From Lepturacanthus savala (lineage: Eukaryota > Chordata > Actinopteri > Scombriformes > Trichiuridae): a stretch of 64,000 nt of DNA. The notes below the pieces were generated by a model. The model was not told where the DNA came from. It ran no database searches and worked only from the letters and a program-made list of their open reading frames with translations. This document shows, in pieces, positions 53,281 to 64,000 of this stretch. The stretch lies in NCBI GenBank assembly GCA_030544235.1, contig CM060469.1, positions 10,872,017 through 10,936,016 of the forward strand, written 5' to 3'. Position 1 is the stretch's first letter. Each line of letters begins with the position of its first letter. Made by a program: the position numbers and the translations under genes.

Positions 53281-55270
53281 TCAACTAAAGTCTCTCTCAA
53301 TAGTGTCCATCAGCTCCTCTTCCGATCCATTATACAGGATGACTGGCATGGCGAGAGAGGGACCATGGCCAAAAGTCCTGCAGACACCACAGAAACATTT
53401 CAGCGAGATCAGTAAATCAGTAAATATGAGAATTAAACCGTGAAATGTGTTATTTTTAAGTAGCAAATCAAGCATCTATTAATCAACCGGTGGATTTTAT
53501 TATAACGCAAAAAAAAGGGCCATGGTGGCGATAGGAAGTGCTATAAAATACACCGTGCCCCGGTTTTCACACTCACCTCGCAACAAAGCAACAACAACAG
53601 ACACTTGTTTGTTCCGGGCCCGGTCGCAGACGTCTGACTAATCTGATCTGCTCTGAGAATAATGGGGCGGGTATTTTGATCCCTTCAAGGTGAATTTGAT
53701 CCGGCCCCGCTCGGCTTTTACTACTCCACCATAATCAATTATTGATGGGAGTTTTCTACTTACGATTGTTTTTCTGATGTGGGAAGAGATTCCGACAAAG
53801 CCCCTCTTGTCATAAAGGCCTGTGAGGAGGACTGATGGCAGCCGCAGAGGGAGAGAGAGAAGAAAGCAGATCATGCATCTTCAGTTCAACACTTATGAAA
53901 AAATCCTGATGTTAATTTACAGTAGAATTTACTCATGCGCTGTACAGTAGTTTTGAGGTACTATGGTTATTTGATGGCTTTAGTGAATTTTCAGATGAGG
54001 ATTTTAATATTTTACATACAATTAGCTGAATTGAAAACAACTATGAGCACATATTTTTAAGAGTTCGATTTAAAAAGGACCCTTTGCAATATTATAGGTG
54101 GAAAACTCAAATTTTACAGATTAGTCGAAGATCAGTCAAAAATTTGACAACTATTCAACTAAGAATTTCTTTAGTTGAGGATAACTGTATATTTTAATAT
54201 CCTAGAAGTATCTCAAATTGACTCCACATTGATAAACTAAAACATTAAAGTAACCTAATAATATATCACGCATAATGAGTACTTTCACTTTTGATACTTT
54301 TAGAATATTTTGCTGATAATACTTCTATCAGTATTATAATTCTGATAATACTTCTATAATAAAAAATATAGTGAACACATTGACAAGGTTAGAAATAACG
54401 AATTGTATTTGAAATAATTCAAAATTTGCTTTTGGTTTTCTAGCTTCTCTAAGCAGCTAAACTGTTTCCAGCTGTGTTAACATGATTGCACAAGGGTTTT
54501 CTAATCATCCATTAGCCTTCTGACACAGTGAGCAAACACATTGTTCCATTAGAACACTGGACTGATAGTTGCTGGAAATGGGCCTCTATACACCTATGTA
54601 GATTGCACTAAAACCCAGACATGTATAGCTAGAATAGTCATTTACCACATTAGCAATGTATAAAGTGTATTTCTGATTAGTTTAAAGCTATCTTCATTGA
54701 AAAAAACAGTGCTTTTATTTAAAAAATAAGGAAATTTCTAAAAAATAATTATCCAGTAATAAGGCTCCTTACATTCTGCTGACCGGGACCCTCGGGTGTG
54801 TGTTTTTTACAGTGTGTGAAAGCATCATTGCTCCTCTTGTTTACATCTCTTGTGTTTGAGCCACGTGGCTCCACTTCTGTTTTCAGTCGAGGATCCGAGT
54901 CCAAGTCTTCATCATCCGCGTCTTCCCGGCTGAAATGGCACAGTCCGTACGTTTTGGATCGGATGAAAGTCTTCTTGGAAGGATGCTTCTTCAGGGACGC
55001 CCTCTCCCTCTCCTCGTAATCCGCCAGAACCGTGTCCAGCTCTCCGTCGAGGTCGTCGTCCTCCGCGGAAAACTCGGAGTCGTGCCCCTCGCTGTGACAG
55101 TCCGGTTGCGCGCGGTTGCGCGCGTTGCGCAAAATGGTGTGGATTTTGAGCGGTTTGAACGAACGGCCGTCCTGTTTGGGTGAAGCGACGCCGGCGGCTG
55201 TTTTAGTCACGTTTACCTCGCTGACGCAGGCAGGTGCAACTCTCTTCCCTCGGCTCGTACCGCTGCCCAT
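53281..55270 (-). CDS. cys1: Cystin-1-like ciliary protein
   Basis: Three coding exons, in transcript order: 55270-54773, 53819-53764 (56 bp) and 53377-53281 (TGA), giving 216 aa. Exon 1 is phase 0 to its GTAAGG donor. Cystin-1 is a lipid-anchored cilium protein; loss in the cpk mouse causes polycystic kidneys. Evidence: the N-terminus MGSGTSRG fits an N-myristoylation signal (Gly2, Ser6) and matches the MGSGSSR start of mammalian cystin. The C-terminus ILYNGSEEELMDTIERDFS matches the mammalian end pattern (YDHSEEGLMASIEREYCR). Between them are an acidic stretch (EFSAEDDDLDGELDTVLADY) and a basic KKHPSKKTFIRSKTYG segment. It is longer than human (about 158 aa). The AxEGG axonemal motif described in mouse is not visible. 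Only the ends are conserved, so the family call is good but not certain. Confidence 0.82.
53940..54370. mobile_element. Fragment of the same hAT-like MITE family as 28,960-29,371
   Basis: In cys1 intron 1. It shares AGTATCTCAAATTG(A/T)CTCCAC, TTGATAAACTAAA, TTTTGATACTT and TTGCTGATAA with the element at 28,960-29,371, in the same order. Ends are lost. Confidence 0.6.
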
Positions 55271-55379
55271 GTCCTGTCCTGGCTGCGTTCAAGGTCTAAA
55301 TGCAAAGTCTCATTTCCGAATTCCTCCTCCCGGCGCAACAAAAGCGTTAAAAGTTGAAAATTAACCCCCCTAAAAAGAG

Positions 55380-56160
55380 AAAAAAAGCACGATCCTCGGT
55401 TTTAAAGTCAGTTTTCAATTAGGTTCTGAGACACTTAAAGATATATATCTGAAAATGCTCAGCATCTGCAGATCTTTTGAAATGAAATGAAAGCGTTTTC
55501 CATGTTCGCAAACGGGCATGACTTGTCTCCAAAACTTTAGAGTAACTCCAGTGTATCCGTTACATAACACCGGTTTGGCTCAGGACCCCTGGGAGAAAAC
55601 TCCGCCTTCTTTAGAACGTGAAAACACACACCCCCTTTATGTTTCTACTATTTCTTTTGGACAAAACGTCCACTTTTAAGCCTGGCCTCTGAATCTGCAC
55701 TCTGAATTCGTCATAAATATAATATTTTTTGATAAAGGCACATCTGTTATTTAATCCTGATAAAGAGAGTAATTGCATAATGGCTGAAACAGTGAGATGT
55801 GAAACGGGTAAAGGGGCGATCAGCTTGATTTATCCGTATCACATCAGCAGCAATCACCAGCCCGTCTGTGCTCAGCTAATAGATTTTATTGAGGCAAGTG
55901 AGGTCAAGAGTGAGCGAGTTCCTGGTCCAGGAGGGCCCGCCCCCCACCCCCCGGACCAGCAGCCCCTCCGGTGACTGATTAGGACTGAGCCACAAGAGAG
56001 AAGGGGCATTCCTTTCCGACAGCCTGGGCTTCCCAGAGATTCCTCAATAAGCTTTTGTTTGGTCCACTTGCACATACAAAAGACGCAGCGGGGGCATCTC
56101 CCTGCCAGAGCTGTCCAGCAAGGACCCGAGTCCACCGGAGTGAAGAAGTTGTTTGCTATC
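55380..56160. other. Upstream region of cys1, start of the gene-free flank
   Basis: Contains no CpG island comparable to the other promoters, so the cys1 transcription start is unclear. 55,790-55,910 is a complex, low-repeat stretch that could be conserved regulatory DNA. Confidence 0.35.
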
Positions 56161-56170
56161 TTTCATTAAG

Positions 56171-56232
56171 TCTCTCTCTCTCTCTCTCTCTCTCTTGCCT
56201 TGCTTGTGTGTGCACACATGTGTATGTCTCTC

Positions 56233-56264
<32 letters not shown>
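56171..56264. repeat. (CT)n and (GT)n microsatellites
   Basis: (CT)12 or so at 56171-56195 and (GT)15 or so at 56235-56264. An (ATT)n run follows at about 56,445-56,468. Confidence 0.95.
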
Positions 56265-56265
<1 letters not shown>

Positions 56266-57401
56266 CAGACAGCTGTGCAACCTGTTCTCTCTGGAGAATG
56301 ACCAAGTCAAAGACACCTGCCGTTTAAGCAGCTGGCATTTTTCAAACTGTGAATGTGAGAAAAATAATAATAAGAAGGAGACAAAAAAAATTCCCTGCAT
56401 GTCCCAGATGTCTCATCAAGGAAATTCCTGCTTCTCTGTGTGATTTATTATTATTATTATTATTATTCTGGAGAGCGTATGTGTTTTCATCAGAGGTGAA
56501 AATAATATAGATTTGTATTAATATAGACGACCGCTGAAGACTTTTCATGTACGAACATACTTGGACATTGGCCCATGATGCATCCTGATTATATGATTTC
56601 AATGAACAGATCGCTCTCCCATTTAGTTATTGGGAGTTACAGCGCTCGAATGTATGGAGCCCAAAGCAGCATTAACATCTATTCATTCTGAAGCCGCGTT
56701 TCTAATTTTGGAAATATACCCAAAAGAACAAGAAAATCGACAGCTTCACTTTCCGCCGTTGCTCCTCTTCGGGGTCTCGTTTGTGTTGTTTTCAACCCAG
56801 ATCTCTGTTATTCTCACCAGTGTATCATTAAAGACATCAGGCGGCCACATCTGGAGAGAAACTCAACAGCTTCCAGACGAGGGGGAGGATCTGACTCCAA
56901 GACGAAGGCCACAGCCCAGCTCGCTACATAACTGTGGCTTCTCCGACTTCTCAGTGTGAGGAATATTCCTGCTTCCATGCACACAGAAACTGCCTCTTTG
57001 TAAGGCTCTCATTCCGTATTCCGCAACCACGCGCTGCATCATATCCTACAAAAAGAATTGTTCTTGTGACTGTGATTTAATCAGTTCTCGTGTGTTGCTT
57101 CTGCACTGTGCCGGTTAAGAAAGAAAAAAAGAATTTCGCTCTCTCCAAACAGCTCGTGTGAGAAACGATAATTATTATGATTCCACTGTTCTATTTTTAA
57201 AGTGCAACAAATGAACCTATTGTTGTCAATGTTGGATTCAAATAAACATTTCTTCATCACCATATGTCTGGCAAAGCCGAATCTCCGGAGAGTTATTAAG
57301 GAGCCAGCTGCCCGCTGATAGGCATTCCTGTAAAACCGTCTGGGCCTCTTGCTCCGCTAGGTACATAAACATGAACATGGCTGGATCCAGAAGAAACATA
57401 C

Positions 57402-57475
<74 letters not shown>
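57402..57475. repeat. (CA)n microsatellite
   Basis: About 37 CA units. Confidence 0.97.
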
Positions 57476-57477
<2 letters not shown>

Positions 57478-57578
57478 TGTCATGTTTGTACACAGTGGTT
57501 TTTGAGTTAAAGTTATTTCTAAACTTCTACCAGTACATAGTTTAATTTGACTCAGACCATGACTATCCATTTAAAAAG

Positions 57579-57579
57579 C

Positions 57580-57643
<64 letters not shown>
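57579..57643. repeat. (CA)n microsatellite
   Basis: About 32 CA units with one CG near the start. Confidence 0.97.
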
Positions 57644-57646
<3 letters not shown>

Positions 57647-58464
57647 AAATAATATAAAACATGCTTTGTCCAATTCAGATCTTGATTTCAGATCTTGACC
57701 CATTCAGACTTTTTTCCACTATCAAAACTAATCCAGGCGATTATTATCAATACTTTTTTGACTTCACCCATGTCTAAACTTCCAAATGTTACATTATGTT
57801 TGTGTAGTATGCATATTTATCTGGTTAATGCTAGAATCACCATCCTTATTGCATTAATGCTATTATCTACATTATTTTATTACAGCCTACCATACATCGG
57901 CATATATTTTTTGGGGGGTGGTGGCATCTTTTTTAATTATTGAAATGAATATGTATAGTATGACAAATACTATAGGTCTAAACAAAAGTGTTTGCATTAC
58001 TTGTCTTGGCTCTCCCCTGCATGTAGTTCACATAAACAGCATCTGGTTCAGTTTAAAGGATAAGGCTGGCAATTCATCTGTTTTTATTTTTTCTTATTGT
58101 TTACACATCTTAAGTGCAGAGGCAAACCGACAATGACTTGATCCTACACTACAAACTATTGTGTGTGCATTCAAAACCTGATATATTGCATTCTTCTGTG
58201 CTGTAGACAGCAGCTGTTGTCCAAAACCACTTTAAAAAAAAAGCTCTTCATGGTGAGGGAACATGTCACCCAGTGCAACAGCGCGGCTCAGTGAAGTGTT
58301 TTTAATAGTTTTTGGCCGAAAGCCGCAGTCTATGGCATAGAGACATAATATATAGGGCTTTGCAGGACACACACACACACAAGACTTGCACTTGAAATAT
58401 AATATATTCTACTAGTACTGTATGAAATACATAAATCAATGTATGACCACTGTAGCTATATAGC

Positions 58465-58496
<32 letters not shown>

Positions 58497-60600
58497 GGAA
58501 TGAATATTTTATAAGTCAAATGTCATGTCTCTTTACAGGCTTGAGGTCAGCAACCAAAACTGTTTCGAATTACACAATATACTGCGCATGAGACATTTTC
58601 TCACAAAGGAAGACACCGAAAAAAACAAGGTCACCGAGACACCACACGGGCGTAATCAACTGGCCAGATGAGAAAGGCTGAGACAGGGGGATATTGTAGC
58701 TCTGACACGGTGACATAAGGTTGTCAGGGCAACGGTCGGCGCAGCCAAGAGGAGTTCAACTGTAGTAAAAAGAAGCAGGGGCAGCCCTATTTATCTTTGA
58801 GCTATCCCTCTCCCTTTAGATTACCGAATGTAAATTAAGGCTTCTGCTGTTGGGCTTGACGTTGGAAGTACGTCAACGAGATGAACTTATGACTCCCGGG
58901 AACCTCCTGTGGGTGGAAGATTGTGGGAAACGTTCCGGTGCTCGCCACAAATCGTTTCATTCCCACATTAATACCTGCTATGGTCCTCCTGTAGAGATAA
59001 GGCATCAACGTTTGCTTCATGCTGTCCAGCCCGGCATCACGAGGAGCTTGTTTTACAACCAGCAGATGGAGCCATCATTCAATACATACAGCATCTCCCC
59101 TATCGAGGCCTGTCAGGAAAGTGACTGGAGGCTCCTCAGGACAACAGAAACTCCACTACCAGCAAGTATAACATAATATCTGAGATATGCTGTGGTAAAC
59201 TCTGTGATTTTAACAAAGAAAAACTTATAAGTAAGCAAAACTGTAACCAGGGAGATTCTTGGATGAGGGTTAATGTTAATTTGTGCCAAAATGTGTATTT
59301 TTTGGTGTCCTTTTGTAAGAAAATGATTGCACTGCTTGTTTAAAAAAACTAATGCAGACATGATTTAATAAGGGTCACAAACTAAAAATAAGGAGCTGTG
59401 CTGCACTGCACTGTATGTGCCATTAAAAACAAATAAAGAGGAATAAAACGTAGAAATAGAGACAAAAATATCATGCACATTTTCCAGGATTTCTGTTCTG
59501 GGGCTGTACTGAAATAACTTTGCATGATTTACAGTGCAAAAAAAACCCAACAATAATAATTTATATTATACTGGTTCTTAACACAGTTAAGGTTCAGTCT
59601 TTGCCTAAAACAGACCGTATTAGTGCACCTTCCGCCCATTCCGCTGTGATTGGTTAATAACAAAAGCTACATAAACTATCAGTAGTTTTAAACTGAAATA
59701 TGTAGACATCCGACATGATAACAGTATAAATATAGGAGAAAATCACAAAACAAGCCTATGTACCTTTGCAGCTAAAACCGTAGGTGTGTTTTATAGTCTC
59801 GCTTCTCTGGTTGGATTTCTCATCACTTCCCCAAACTTTGCCGTGCTTCTGTATTACCAGCGTGTGCTGAAAGGTCTTCTCATCCCGGTCTGTGGTCACA
59901 ACTGCAGTGACCCATTTTTCTGTCAAAAGGCCATGTAATCAACAGAAAACAATTACTGCCTCTCTCAGCAGCTCAAAGCGCTCAATACCAGCATCTGCTC
60001 ACTTCCTAATTACTTACCAGGTAAGAGACTTCATTTGGAGAGAAACTCACAGTAATCAATCCCCGCACTATACCTGGCTTGTTTGTCAGCATCCTAATGT
60101 GTCAGATTGGAAGTGTCAGGTTTGTCCAATTCAATTCTATTTGATTAACTTCTCCATTTGCTTATGTGCTATTTTATTTTCGCCGCTATTTTCCTCTCGT
60201 GCTGTTAATTTGTCCAATGTAAACTTGTGAGACGCTGACCTGGTTCTGGCTCCACAGCACGCCGTTTTAAAATGCCTCTTCCGTTGTTTGGTGCTGCATT
60301 CCAGATGCCTCCTGTGACAGACATTATATGTCATTTTGATTAGACCTAGTTGCTTTAAAGCATTGCCTCATTCAAGACCTGGCTCCAGCGTCGATGTGGA
60401 AAGAGTACGCCGAGTTAAAGTCCCGATACGCCCCGTTTCTCAGGAATCCCGCGTGTTCTGATCAGGCCCGAGCTCTGCTCCTTTGCGCTTTCACGGTTTA
60501 AATCAAATCATTTAAGAGAAGACATGAAAGTTTGGCTAGTTATTGTTTGTTTGGCCGGAATGTCGGTCCATTACAAGATATCACAACTATTTTCAACAGA
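57644..60600. other. Gene-free interval with a (GT)n run
   Basis: No coding exon recognised on either strand. A (GT)14 or so run lies at 58465-58492. Complex islands at 58,860-59,110 and 59,925-60,060 lack repeat character. Confidence 0.45.
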
Positions 60601-60609
60601 CAGTTTATG

Positions 60610-60815
60610 GTTCCCAGAGGATGACCTGACTTTTCATCTAGCACCACCATAAGGTTCACATTTGTGATTAGAGTGGAATGTCTCAACAAATACTGGATGG
60701 ATTGCTATGACATTTGGCACAAACATTCATGTCCTACCGATAAGGAATTATAATGAAGAAATTCGATTCCTATTACTTCCATTATTTTCAGCACCATCAT
60801 CATGTTAATATATTA
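60610..60815. repeat. Old fish interspersed repeat fragment
   Basis: Contains GATGACCTGACTTTTCATCT, GAATGTCTCAACAAATACTG, GATGGATTGCTATGACATTT and GGCACAAACATTCATGTCC, wording I recognise from a widespread teleost repeat. Edges approximate. Confidence 0.5.
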
Positions 60816-61524
60816 TCTTGTCCAAAAAAAGGGGGAAAAATATTAAAGGACCAGTCTGTAAAATTTTGTTACAGTTAGTGGTTACAGTATTTTCAAAAAA
60901 TATTGCCAAGTAAGAAGACATACTGCTGAGATACCGTGTCCGCCATAAAAAAATGGACAGCAAAACAGCACCTCAAACTGTCTTTTGTCTGTAATTTCCT
61001 GATTTTTTTTCTTCTCTTTTTTTTATACACTCAGTCTGGAACAACACAGAGAATATAAAACTTGATCTGACTCATTCCCTGGATGTTTTTGCTACAAAAA
61101 CAGTTTGAAGGCAGAGGAAAAGAAGGTCCGGAAAAACAAGCAATTGCACAAGTTTGATGCTGTCCATGGTGCTGACAGGCCACAGATGGCACTGAGTGGA
61201 CAGCTGCACCAAAAACCATATCATTTAATTGATAAATTCCAGGGGCAAACAGCTATATTGTGTCCCTTAAAATGTATGTGGAAAAAAACATATACATTCT
61301 ATGGAACATTTCAAAGCTTTCTCATTTATTTCCAACTGATGTATATATCTTCTATCTATCAAAGCACGGAGCGTCTGTGGGTTTGTGGCTGGTGTATCTC
61401 TCTGTTTATCAGATCAACCTCAGCTTTCAGATATGGCTTCAGCATGGCACAATGGTGTGCATACTTTTTTTGTGGAATTATGTTTTTATAAAATTCAAAA
61501 CATCATTATTATCATTAAAAGCCT

Positions 61525-61690
61525 GATGTGGTGTGGTGGTGTAGGGGTAGAGCACTTGCCAATGTAGAGCCTTTTTTCTAAAGCAGTTGAAACCGGTTTG
61601 AGTTCCAGCCGGAGTTGTCCTTTGTTGCATGTCTCCCCCTCTCTTTCTCACATTACTTCCTGTTTGGCTACTGTATAATAAAGGTGTTTG
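61525..61690 (+). mobile_element. tRNA-derived SINE
   Basis: The head carries a polymerase III A-box-like GTGTAGGGGTAGAGCACTTG and a B-box-like GGTTTGAGTTCCAGCC, followed by a TTGTCCTTTGTTGCATGTCT and CTCCCCCTCTCTTTCTC body common in fish SINEs. Confidence 0.7.
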
Positions 61691-61961
61691 TGTCACAAAC
61701 AAAACCTTAAAAAAAAAATTTAAATGCTATAGAATTACATATCACAGCGCTATCGTGCAGCAGCGTGTATCCTGCTGCAGTGTAAAGTTCCGTATCACGG
61801 CGCTCCTCGTCATGTTGCTTTCCTGCACTATTGTTACAATTCAAAGCTCTGTTGTTCCGTTTCTTCCTGCACGTGATGAAAGTATTGTAGCATCTCTCGA
61901 AAACCAAGCGTTAACACGTTAGCTGGTTTAGCTGCTAATTTATTCCTCATGCTAACACAGG

Positions 61962-62322
61962 CCACAGGCGCAGGGGTTAGCGCTGTTGCCTCACAGCAAG
62001 AAGGTCGCAGGTTCAAGACCTCCTTGGTCCTGGGTCTGGGACCTTTCTGTGTGGAGTTTGCATGTTCTCCCCGTGTCTGCGTAGGTTTTCACCGGGTACT
62101 CCGGCTTCCTCCCACAGTCCCAAAAACATGCTGAGGTTAATTGGAGACTCTAAATTGCCCGTAGGTGTGAGTGTGTGAGTGAATGGTGTGTGTGCCCCAC
62201 GATTGGCTGGCGACCATCTGGGGTGTATCCCTGTCTCTCGCCATAACGCGCTGGGATAGGCTCCAGCTGACCCCTGCAACCCTAATGAGGAATGAGCAGG
62301 TATAGAAAATGACTGACTGACT
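61962..62322 (+). mobile_element. tRNA-derived SINE-like repeat, copy 2 (fuller)
   Basis: The head has tRNA-like boxes (GGGGTTAGCGCTGTTGCC and GGTTCAAGACC). The body is GTGTGGAGTTTGCATGTTCT, CCGGCTTCCTCCCACAGTCC, AATTGGAGACTCTAAATTGC and GGGATAGGCTCCAGCTGACC, a repeat common in teleost genomes. It ends in a GACT-rich tail. Confidence 0.85.
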
Positions 62323-62339
62323 GGCTAACACAAGCTACT

Positions 62340-62412
62340 GTGGGCCCTAGCCATCTTAATCCAAGAGGTGTTTACAGACCCTCAAGAAATCTCAGCACTA
62401 TCACCTAACAGA
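62340..62412. repeat. Fish interspersed repeat fragment
   Basis: GTTTACAGACCCTCAAGAAA then TCTCAGCACTATCACCTAAC parallels 32,880-32,930. Confidence 0.5.
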
Positions 62413-64000
62413 AGAGTATCTGGGCCAGGAATAAGTACAAAGTAATAGATGCATCATAAATCTGGTTTTACTTGGCCTGTGAACACAATTTCAAAGCTGA
62501 TATGCAAATTGACATCTGCACCTTCAACATAAATTGTAGCCTTTTTCTCACAATAACTATATTTGCATGTATCTTCTTATCTTAATGTATGTTAATGTAA
62601 GACTATGGAACAGTCCAACACGGCCTCATTTGGCCAAGCATAAAAAATGTACTTAACCTTCCACTTTTCTATAGGAACACATACTTCCTATGCTACCCTA
62701 GTAATGAAAAACATCCACAGGTGGCTTAAAAATAAAGTATATTTCCCCAAATGTGCATACAATGCACAGCACCTCTACAAACATACACTTACACAGCTCA
62801 GTGTTTACTATGTATGTGTTCTCTTGTAACGGTTAACAAGTGTCATGCATGTGCACACACACCCTTCTCCGTGTTATATAATGGGACTGTTGATGGCTGG
62901 CATCATTATCCCTGTGCCAGTCTAAAAATATGGCTCAGGACTCCGACAGTATATGGCATTTATGTAACTGAAGAACAGGAGAGGGGTTCGGATCACAAGC
63001 TGTTTCTGTGACAGTCCAGAGCCAATGTGACAAGGCGGGCAGACGAGGAGGAAAGATCTGTGAGAGAGTAGCGGCGGAGGTGTGGAGGAGGTGGAGGAAA
63101 TTCAGGCTTCTGTATCATGCACATTTTAGATATTCATGCAATGGCAAGAAACTTCCACTCATCCGCAGCATATTTCTTCAGATTCCGGTTCGTTTTCTGC
63201 AAACGCAATGTTATGTTACAGCAGTTTTAATTTGACATCTGTTAAAACCTCATCCCAATCAGGAATATTACAAACTGACAGCAGTTGCATTTTTACCTTC
63301 TGAGTTATGTAGAATGATTATTTTTAGAATAAGGGTGTATTTCCCAATGGTTTTAGAATAATAAGCAGACCTTGTTATTTATAACACTACATGAATAATC
63401 AGTATAAACACAGTTTTATGTTAAACACCATGCAGAAATCTACACTATCAGGTAGCAGCATCGGGGTGCATCGAGGTAATTCCTTGTTTATTAGAGTGAC
63501 ATTCTCCTCAGTTCCCCCTCTGCTGTGTCTTACAGATCAGACTCCGGGAGGGAATTGACTCAAGTGTGATTAGAACAGAATTATTGGCTAAATGTTTCCC
63601 CTAATTAACATGCCGTCAAAGTCAACTGTAAGACCTTATTGCCATTTGCAGCATCCATAAGCCCTGGTGATTTCTTAGTTCTTCCAAACCTCCGTGACAA
63701 GCTGCAATACACAGTCGAAAGGAACACATTTCATGCTATACATAATATATAATTAAATTATAATTTGAACATGATTTGAGTTTTTAGAGTTCTTTATGCA
63801 CAAAGACCAGAGTTTTTTTATTGATTAATAAGCTCTTGATATACTTCTTCATCGACTTTTTAATTGACTCACTGCATAGAGGACTTTTCAAAGTGTTACG
63901 TATTTTTATGAATTTTATATTCTTAAATTGTTTCATTTATTTGTAAGGAGCCACAGGCAATATTACCATTATTAATTTGATGATTTTTATGTATTGCATA
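62413..64000. other. Gene-free right end, with a possible conserved noncoding element
   Basis: No coding exon seen. At 63,535-63,690 the sequence is of balanced composition with homeodomain-type TAATTA and related AT-core sites and no repeat character. Such stretches are often conserved enhancers in fish, but conservation cannot be judged here. Confidence 0.3.

Noticed and set aside
57238..57570. Cys-Val repeat ORFs
   Set aside because: Translation of a (CA)n microsatellite.
58850..59176. 108-codon ORF in the right flank
   Set aside because: No recognised homology, no splice context and no promoter; kept only as part of a possible noncoding island.

Overview
This is a vertebrate, almost certainly teleost fish, nuclear genomic window. 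It has multi-exon genes with GT-AG introns, CpG-rich promoters, long AT-rich introns, dinucleotide and tetranucleotide microsatellites, and many short transposable-element remnants. The coding content matches single-copy vertebrate genes exon by exon. There is no prokaryotic or viral system here. The novelty lies in gene structure, splicing signals and small transposons.

Layout: (1) 1-3,840, + strand: the 3' part of tmem39b, whose 5' exons lie off the left edge. (2) 5,700 to about 11,450, +: ccdc28b, with a large TTCC repeat in its first coding intron. (3) 12,500-26,260, -: togaram1, 22 coding exons by my reconstruction, apparently without the N-terminal TOG1 domain. (4) 27,960-37,060, +: klhl28, head to head with togaram1 and with a 3.8-kb 3' UTR. 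(5) 38,330-44,240, -: pole2, 19 coding exons including one AT-AC (U12-type) intron. (6) 45,400 to about 51,500, +: klhdc1, head to head with pole2. (7) 53,281-55,270, -: cys1 (cystin-1-like), three coding exons. (8) 55,400-64,000: no convincing gene, only microsatellites, SINE-like repeats and a few complex islands that could be conserved regulatory DNA.

For every gene I joined exons by reading frame and splice phase. All reconstructed coding lengths are multiples of three: ccdc28b 212 aa, togaram1 1,496 aa, klhl28 571 aa, pole2 528 aa, klhdc1 394 aa, cys1 216 aa, and tmem39b 360 aa visible. From memory, the human orthologues lie on 1p35 (TMEM39B, CCDC28B), 14q21 (TOGARAM1-KLHL28 and POLE2-KLHDC1) and 2p25 (CYS1), so the window joins several human synteny blocks. 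ccdc28b, togaram1 and cys1 are all cilium-related. klhl28 and klhdc1 encode ubiquitin-ligase substrate adaptors, and pole2 is a replication gene.

Most striking observations: a hAT-like MITE inserted exactly on a tmem39b splice donor, whose target-site duplication copied the donor; an AT-AC intron in pole2; a missing TOG1 module and a promoter X-box in togaram1; a polypyrimidine repeat in ccdc28b that repeatedly mimics 3' splice sites; and several MITE families seen directly from their terminal inverted repeats.
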